From: Rhodospirillaceae bacterium
GTDB lineage: Bacteria > Pseudomonadota > Alphaproteobacteria > DSM-16000 > Inquilinaceae
Assembly: GCA_020425485.1 (NCBI GenBank)
Contig: JAGQRL010000040.1
Span: 1 to 19,436 of the forward strand
Direction: 5' to 3'
Length of the DNA stretch: 19,436 nucleotides
In this document: piece by piece, positions 15,071 through 19,436 of the stretch
Layout of the letters: each line of letters begins with the position of its first letter
How positions within the stretch are numbered: the stretch's first letter is position 1
Position numbers and translations under genes: made by a program
Notes under the pieces: generated by a model
Told to the model about the DNA's origin: nothing
The model's input: the letters and a program-made list of their open reading frames with translations, nothing else
Database searches by the model: none

Positions 15071-15094
15071 GGTAGAGGGATCGCTCCCCCTACC
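15071..15094 (-). promoter_or_regulatory. GNRA-capped leader hairpin beside the amidoligase ribosome site
   Basis: In the minus-strand transcript GGTAGGGGGA pairs with TCCCTCTACC over ten pairs (one G-U) with a GCGA tetraloop, a stable GNRA type. On the plus strand the same position would be an A-C mismatch, so the fold favours the sense transcript. GGAG follows directly. A second CCTACC (15061-15066), between GGAG and the ATG, could pair instead with GGTAGG of the left arm, giving a possible switch. Confidence 0.45.
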
Positions 15095-15188
15095 AACGCC
15101 GCCGGCCCGCCGCCTGTTCCTTGACGTGGCTCCCACCGGTGCGGGGCCGGTGCGGACGGACCGCAAGGTGCCCCGTAGACCGCCGCTG

Positions 15189-15989
15189 TCAGCCGGCGCT
15201 GATGGGGTGGCCCAGATCGGCCAGGGCCTGGGCGGCCGGGCGCGGCCGGAAGCGCTCGTGCAGGCTTCTCGCCCCCGGCGTGTCCAGCTCCTCCTCGGCG
15301 TAGCGGGCGACGATCTCCTCGTAGCGGTCCGACAGAACCGTGGATTGCGGATCGAGCCCGCTGATCGCCACCAGCCCGGTGGGCGGGGCATTGATGCAGG
15401 CCAGTTTCAGGTCGGGCCGGTGTTCCGCCAGGATCGGCAGCATCTTCCACACATCGCCCGCCCACCAGCCGAAATAGCGGTCGGTGCGGGCATCGACATC
15501 CACCAGGTCGCGCTGGGCCATCACCCCGTTCAGGGGCAGGCAATCGTGCATGAGGATCAGCGTGCCGGGGGCCGACACCTTCTCGGTGTTGATGAAGTCG
15601 CGCAGCAGGAACTCGAACAGGTGCATGCCGTCGAGGAAGGCCAGGTCCATGGTGGCGCCCTGCATCAGGGCGATCGGGTCCTGGGTGGCGAAGAAGTCGT
15701 CCGACGTCGTCTGGAAGGCGTGCAGCTCGGTCATGCCCGGCAGCACGTTGCGGGTGAGCCGGAAATCCGGGTCGACGGCGATCACCCGGCCGGTGGCCAG
15801 CACCAGGGTGCCGCCGGTCGACGTGCCGATTTCCAGATAGGTGCCGTAGCGCCCGGTTTCGAACAGCGCGCGCAGCACCTTGCGATAGTGCAGCCCGGCG
15901 TGTTCGGGCAGGCTCTCCTTGTCGCCGGAGACCTCGATGCGCTTGATCAGGGTCTGGACCTTGCGCGGCAGAATCTGTGTCACGGGCAT
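15189..15989 (-). CDS. Class I SAM-dependent methyltransferase (Methyltransf_24-like)
   Basis: A 266-residue protein. The SAM-binding motif I is YLEIGTSTGGTL (51-62), motif II is VIAVDPDF (69-76) and the motif IV region is MDLAFLDGMHLFEFLLRD (114-131), where LDG.H is typical of the Methyltransf_24/catechol O-methyltransferase-like group often found with glycan or small-molecule gene clusters. LILMHDCLPLNG follows. The ATG at 15989 has only a weak TGAGA site. It begins 47 bases after the kinase gene's stop and ends 129 bases before the amidoligase start, all on the same strand, so co-transcription is likely. The methyl acceptor is unknown. The mid part WWAGDVWKMLPILAEHRPD resembles proteins that act on surface-polysaccharide sugars, but that is weak. 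Confidence 0.82.
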   Translation of the reverse strand: MPVTQILPRKVQTLIKRIEVSGDKESLPEHAGLHYRKVLRALFETGRYGTYLEIGTSTGGTLVLATGRVIAVDPDFRLTRNVLPGMTELHAFQTTSDDFFATQDPIALMQGATMDLAFLDGMHLFEFLLRDFINTEKVSAPGTLILMHDCLPLNGVMAQRDLVDVDARTDRYFGWWAGDVWKMLPILAEHRPDLKLACINAPPTGLVAISGLDPQSTVLSDRYEEIVARYAEEELDTPGARSLHERFRPRPAAQALADLGHPISAG

Positions 15990-16036
15990 GGATATCTCAC
16001 GGGTATCTGGAGAAGAGGCCGGAATTCAGGCCGAGC

Positions 16037-16957
16037 CTAGGACATGGCGGGCGGACCGTCGATGGCGGCAGCAAGGGTTGCGGCCACCCGGTCCACCAGC
16101 CCGGCGTCCCAATACAGCAGGTTGACGAGCAGTGGCCAGAGGCGATGGGTGGCCAGCACGCCGTCGCCCGGCCACAGGCCGCCCGCTAAGCGGTAGGCGG
16201 CGGCGAAATCCGCCGGCACCGTGCCATAGGCGCCGGGGGTGGCGAGATCGAGGGCGGGATGGCCGTAGTGCAGGGCCGGGTCCACCAGGCCGACGATGCG
16301 GCCGCCGCGCACCAGCAGGTTGCCCGGCCACAGGTCGCCGTGCAGAAGCACCGGGCAGGCCGGTTCGGCCAGTTGCTCGGGCAGCCGCTCGGGCAAGGCG
16401 GCGGCAAAGCCGGCGAGGCGGCCCGCCAGCTCGGCCGGCAGGCGCCCGGCGGCCCGGCATGCGTCGACCAGCGGCCCCAGGCGCTGGCGGGCGAAGAACA
16501 CGGACCAGCGGCGGGTCCACGGATTGGGCTGCGGCACGCGGCCGATCCAGGTCTGGTCGGCGAAGCCGCAGGCCGGTCCCGTGGTGCGGTGGAGGTGGGC
16601 GAGGCGGGCGCCGGCTTCCGCGGCAATGGCCGGCGACCAGGGATGGCGCGGATCGTCGGTTTCGATCCATTCCAGCACCAGCAGGCGGTCGCCGGCGTGC
16701 AGCACCGCCGGCACCGGAAATGCCCCGGTGGCGCGGATCGCTTCAAGCTGGGCCGCCTCGGCCGCCGGGGGCGCACCGCTGCCGCCGTGCAGCTTGGCGA
16801 CCACGCGGCTGCCGTCGATGAGGTCGCAGCGGGCGACCGTGCCCGTCGATCCGCCCTCCAGCGCCACCGCGGCAGTAACGCGCACGCCCAGCGCTGCCGC
16901 CGTGTGGCGGGCGACCGCCGCAATGTCCATCGCTGCGTCGCCGGCCGAGCCGGTCAC
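16037..16957 (-). CDS. Fructosamine/ketosamine-3-kinase family protein
   Basis: It phosphorylates the 3-hydroxyl of ketoamines on proteins; the product is unstable and the sugar falls off. Bacterial members act mainly on ribulosamines and erythrulosamines. The 306-residue protein has the kinase-like ATP lysine K55 (VVAKLHGG), LVLEWIE (93-99), HGDLWPGN (206-213) with catalytic D208 and N213, and LVDPALHYGHPALDLA (224-239) with metal ligand D226. NPWTRRWSVFFARQRLGPL (145-163) is the family's W..FF..QRL region. I chose the GTG at 16957, whose GTGA overlaps the stop of the upstream phosphatase; an ATG at 16930 would remove nine residues. The overlap suggests coupled translation. Confidence 0.92.
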   Translation of the reverse strand: MTGSAGDAAMDIAAVARHTAAALGVRVTAAVALEGGSTGTVARCDLIDGSRVVAKLHGGSGAPPAAEAAQLEAIRATGAFPVPAVLHAGDRLLVLEWIETDDPRHPWSPAIAAEAGARLAHLHRTTGPACGFADQTWIGRVPQPNPWTRRWSVFFARQRLGPLVDACRAAGRLPAELAGRLAGFAAALPERLPEQLAEPACPVLLHGDLWPGNLLVRGGRIVGLVDPALHYGHPALDLATPGAYGTVPADFAAAYRLAGGLWPGDGVLATHRLWPLLVNLLYWDAGLVDRVAATLAAAIDGPPAMS

Positions 16958-17436
16958 TGTGCGGGTTGGGCGGACAGATGGGCGATCAGGGCATCCACAC
17001 CGCGTTCCACCAGGTCGAGCACGGTCTGGAACTCCCGGGCGCCGCCGTAATAGGGGTCGGGCACATCGAGGCCGTGCAGGTCGTCGGTGAAATTCAGGAA
17101 CAGGTGCACCTTGCCGGCGCCGTCGATGCCGCTGCGCTGGGCCAGCCGGTGGATGCCGGCGACATGGCCGCGGTCCATGCCCAGCAGCAGGTCGAACTCC
17201 TCGAAGTCGTCAGGGTGCAGGCGCCGGGCCGACTGGCCGGACAGGTCGTAGCCGCGCCGCCGCGCTTCGGCCTGGGCGCGGCTGTCGGGCGGATCGCCCA
17301 CGTGGTAGGCCTCGAACCCGGCACTGTCGGCAACCACGTCCAGCCCGGCATCGGCGGCGCGCTTGCGCATCACCGCCTCGGCGGTGGGCGAGCGGCAGAT
17401 ATTGCCACTGCACACGAACAGAACTCGGGTGGTCAT
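16954..17436 (-). CDS. Low-molecular-weight protein-tyrosine-phosphatase-like phosphatase
   Basis: 160 residues, the usual family size. The P-loop is CSGNICRSP with nucleophile C9 and R15, and the general acid is D127 in VPDPYYGG. DSAGFEAYHVGDPPDSRA (37-54) and FDLLLGMDRGH (81-91) also match. Family members dephosphorylate phosphotyrosine or arsenate-related and sugar phosphates; several bacterial and eukaryotic ones act as protein ribulosamine-5-phosphatases. Its four-base overlap with a fructosamine-3-kinase-type gene favours that role here. No tyrosine kinase (BY-kinase) is in view. The ATG at 17436 has GAGGGA nine bases upstream; the frame is open to 17484 without features. It is divergent from cobB with 69 bases between starts. 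Confidence 0.95.
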   Translation of the reverse strand: MTTRVLFVCSGNICRSPTAEAVMRKRAADAGLDVVADSAGFEAYHVGDPPDSRAQAEARRRGYDLSGQSARRLHPDDFEEFDLLLGMDRGHVAGIHRLAQRSGIDGAGKVHLFLNFTDDLHGLDVPDPYYGGAREFQTVLDLVERGVDALIAHLSAQPAQ

Positions 17437-17505
17437 GGGCGGCGTCCCTCGGCTACGATTTTGCCATCGGCGGATGTACCGCACTCACGGGGGGCGCGCG
17501 CAAGT

Positions 17506-18231
17506 ATGCAGATCAAGCCGGGCGATCGGATCGTTGTCCTCACCGGGGCGGGGATCTCCAAGGAGTCGGGCCTCGATACCTTTCGCGATCCCGACGGCAT
17601 CTGGGCCAGGCATTCGCTGGAGGACGTGGCCACCCCCGAAGGCTTTGCCCGCAATCCGGCGCTGGTGCATGCCTTCTACAATGCCCGGCGGCGGGCGCTG
17701 GCCGACCCGGAGATCCAGCCCAACGCCGCCCATGCGGCCCTGGCGGAGCTGGAGGACAAATGGCCCGGCGAAGTGCTGGTGGTGACCCAGAACATCGACG
17801 ACCTGCATGAGCGCGCCGGCAGCCGCAACCTCATCCACATGCATGGCGAGCTGCTGAAGGCGCGGTCGGTGTTCACCGAGCGGGTGGTGGAGTGGCGCGA
17901 CGACCTGACGGTGGAAACCCGCTGCCCCGATACCGGGCAGCTTGGCGGCCTGCGCCCCCATGTGGTGTGGTTCGGGGAGATCCCCTTGGAAATGGAGCGC
18001 ATCGGCGAAGCCCTGGAACGCTGCGCCCTGTTCCTGTCCATCGGCACGTCGGGACACGTCTACCCGGCCGCCGGCTTCGTGCGCGAGGCGCGGCTGTTCG
18101 GCGCCCAGTCTGTGGAGCTGAACCTGGAGCCGTCAGAAGGCTCCGACCTGTTCGAGCGCCACCACCACGGCCCGGCCACGGAAATCGTGCCCGCCTTCGT
18201 GGGCGAACTGCTGGCCCTGGTGTCCACCTAG
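17506..18231 (+). CDS. cobB: NAD-dependent protein deacylase, CobB-type sirtuin (class III)
   Basis: It removes acyl groups from lysine using NAD+. The 241-residue protein has GAGISKESGLDTFRD (14-28), TQNIDDLHERAG (94-105), catalytic H113 in HMHGELLKAR, PHVVWFGE (151-158), IGTSGHVYPAAGF (179-191) and NLEPSEGSD. Y58 and R61 in AFYNARRR are the pair that binds succinyl or malonyl groups in SIRT5 and class III CobB, so desuccinylation is likely besides deacetylation. The zinc module is odd: in the segment 119-150 only C140 remains of the usual four cysteines. The ATG at 17506 is supported by family alignment; upstream is only GGGGGGCGCG. A GTG ten bases after its stop begins the glycosylase gene, so the two are probably an operon. 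Confidence 0.95.
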   Translation: MQIKPGDRIVVLTGAGISKESGLDTFRDPDGIWARHSLEDVATPEGFARNPALVHAFYNARRRALADPEIQPNAAHAALAELEDKWPGEVLVVTQNIDDLHERAGSRNLIHMHGELLKARSVFTERVVEWRDDLTVETRCPDTGQLGGLRPHVVWFGEIPLEMERIGEALERCALFLSIGTSGHVYPAAGFVREARLFGAQSVELNLEPSEGSDLFERHHHGPATEIVPAFVGELLALVST

Positions 18232-18240
18232 GGGCTGGCC

Positions 18241-18834
18241 GTGGACAGCCTGGCGGCGGTCGCGGCGGAGGCTGCGGCGTGCACCCACTGTGCCGCCCAC
18301 CTGCCCCTGGGGCCGCGGCCGGTGTTCCGGGTTTCGCCCACCGCCCGCCTGCTCATCGTCGGCCAGGCCCCCGGCACCCGGGTGCACGCCACCGGCATTC
18401 CCTGGAACGATCCCAGCGGCGACCGCCTGCGCGACTGGATGGGGCTCGACCGCGACCGCTTCTACGACGTCGCCCGCGTCGCCATCGTGCCCATGGGGTT
18501 CTGCTATCCCGGCCAGGACACGGCGGGCGGCGACAAGCCGCCACGCCCGGAATGTGCGCCGCTCTGGCACCCGCGGCTGCTGGCGCTGATGCCGGCGGTC
18601 GAGCTGACCCTGCTGGTCGGCTCCTACGCCCAGGCCCGCTACCGGGGGCCGGCGCGCCGGCGCAGCATGACGGACACGGTGCGTGCCTTCCGCGAGCATC
18701 TGCCGGACTACCTGGCGCTGCCCCATCCGAGCTGGCGCAACACCGCCTGGCTGAAGCGCAACCCCTGGTTTGCCGAGGATGTGGTGCCGGAATTGCGCCG
18801 CCGCGTCGCCGCCCTGTGTGGCGAGCCGATGTGA
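18241..18834 (+). CDS. Uracil-DNA glycosylase superfamily protein (family-4-like, probable Fe-S)
   Basis: 197 residues beginning with GTG at 18241, nine bases after the cobB stop. Motif A is GQAPGTRVHATG (41-52), followed by NDPSGDRLRDWMG (56-68), FYDVARVAIVPMGFCYPG (74-91), GGDKPPRPECAPLWH (96-110) and the active-site-like HPSWRN (162-167), then WLKRNPWF. Four cysteines at 14, 17, 88 and 105 fit C-x2-C-xn-C-x16-C, the spacing of the 4Fe-4S cluster in family 4 glycosylases. The PPRPECAP and RNPWF blocks mark a subgroup I recall from many alpha- and gammaproteobacteria, whose substrate is not well established. GTG is the only good start after cobB. Base excision is likely; uracil specificity is not certain. 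Confidence 0.88.
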   Translation: MDSLAAVAAEAAACTHCAAHLPLGPRPVFRVSPTARLLIVGQAPGTRVHATGIPWNDPSGDRLRDWMGLDRDRFYDVARVAIVPMGFCYPGQDTAGGDKPPRPECAPLWHPRLLALMPAVELTLLVGSYAQARYRGPARRRSMTDTVRAFREHLPDYLALPHPSWRNTAWLKRNPWFAEDVVPELRRRVAALCGEPM

Positions 18835-18942
18835 GGAAGCTCAACTGCACCGCGCTGTGGCAATTTGCCGGCCTGCCCTGGGCCGGCCCGGAGGCGGCGG
18901 GCAGTGGCCCGGGCCGCCCGGCTTTGCCAGTATCGCCGGTGA

Positions 18943-18958
18943 GTCGGCCACTGCCGAC
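18943..18958 (+). terminator. Short hairpin between the glycosylase and PAS genes
   Basis: GTCGGC-CACT-GCCGAC is a perfect six-base stem about 110 bases after the glycosylase stop and 27 before the next start. No T-run follows, so terminator function is weak; it could also affect translation of the PAS gene. The rest of this 150-base gap is GC-rich with nothing clear. Confidence 0.2.
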
Positions 18959-18984
18959 GCAAGGCCGAAACGACCGGACGGACG

Positions 18985-19436
18985 ATGCCCCAGGCGAGCG
19001 GAACGGACTTAAGGGTAACAGCGACTTTTGAGGAAGCGCTGGCCAGGGCATCGGAAGGCGCACGGATCTGGATGGAGCATTGGCGGTCGCTCGCCTCTGC
19101 CGGCACGCTGCCGCGGCGCAGCCATCTCGACCCTTCGGCCGTCGTGCGCATCCTGAAGAACATGTCGATCACCGAGCGCGAGGATCCCGACACCTTGTGG
19201 CTGCGGCTGGTGGGCAGCGGCATCGTCGAGCGCATCGGCGCCGACACCACCGGCAAGAACATCCTCGACGTACATATCCAAACCCAGCGCCAGGTGCTGC
19301 GCGACCACCTGAACTTTCTGCTCGACCGGCCCTGCGGGCAGCTTCTCCTCCTGGTCGACACCTACACCTCGGGCCACCGGCTTGCCGTCAACCTGTGCCG
19401 CATGCCCATGGCGGACGCCACCGGTGCCGCGCGCTA
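18985..19436 (+). CDS. PAS_5-type domain protein (cut by the window end)
   Basis: 150 codons are visible with no stop. After a short helical start (FEEALARASEGARIWMEHW) come LPRRSHLDPSAVVRILKNM (42-60), LWLRLVGSGIVERIGADTTGKN (71-92) and the FLLDRPCGQLLLLVDTYTSGHR segment, the pattern of the PF07310 PAS domain (PAS_5): LP.R..IDP, then RLVGT.i.er.G.D.TG. It is almost restricted to Alphaproteobacteria and usually stands alone without an output domain, its ligand unknown. The ATG at 18985 is the likely start; only GGACGGAC precedes it. It follows the glycosylase by 150 bases on the same strand. Confidence 0.83.
   Translation, partial: MPQASGTDLRVTATFEEALARASEGARIWMEHWRSLASAGTLPRRSHLDPSAVVRILKNMSITEREDPDTLWLRLVGSGIVERIGADTTGKNILDVHIQTQRQVLRDHLNFLLDRPCGQLLLLVDTYTSGHRLAVNLCRMPMADATGAAR

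Overview
The window is a GC-rich (estimated mid-to-high 60s percent by eye), gene-dense piece of a bacterial chromosome, most likely from an alphaproteobacterium, perhaps Rhodospirillales-like. The clues are a Cox15-type heme A synthase, a PAS_5-type protein, a TtuC/DmlA-type tartrate/D-malate dehydrogenase and a type I aspartate aminotransferase, all with proteobacterial signatures. The placement is inferred from protein families; there is no rRNA marker. I saw no tRNA, rRNA, CRISPR array, transposase or phage gene.

Layout. Left part (1-5438): a partial COG4671-like glycosyltransferase, a secreted PQQ-type sugar dehydrogenase with a divergent four-helix membrane protein, an AT-richer YiiX/C92-type cysteine hydrolase with its own promoter, and uvrC. 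A 560-base gene-free stretch (5439-5998) holds DnaA-box-like sequences and small palindromes. Middle part (5999-13322): a large secreted protein of unknown function downstream of aspartate aminotransferase, the divergent tartrate/D-malate dehydrogenase, an NTF2-like protein, a lipoprotein, heme A synthase (ctaA) and a YgfF-like SDR. The ctaA-SDR gap carries a 25-bp inverted repeat within a run of hairpins.

Right part (13319-19436), the most interesting: a leftward five-gene run of low-molecular-weight phosphatase, fructosamine-3-kinase family kinase (4-base overlap), SAM methyltransferase, Amidoligase_2-type ligase and class I glutaminase-like (C26) hydrolase (3-base gap between ligase stop and hydrolase start). 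Divergent from it are a CobB-type sirtuin and a family-4-like uracil-DNA glycosylase, followed by a PAS_5 protein cut by the window end.

How the genes may work together. The phosphatase/kinase pair fits removal of ribose-phosphate-derived glycation from protein amines: dephosphorylation, then 3-phosphorylation and spontaneous loss of the sugar. The sirtuin removes acyl groups from lysine, so both sides of the divergent promoter region may act on modified lysines. The amidoligase/glutaminase-like pair resembles predicted systems that make and break unusual gamma-glutamyl or isopeptide amide bonds; its substrate is unknown. These links are inferences from gene order and motifs.
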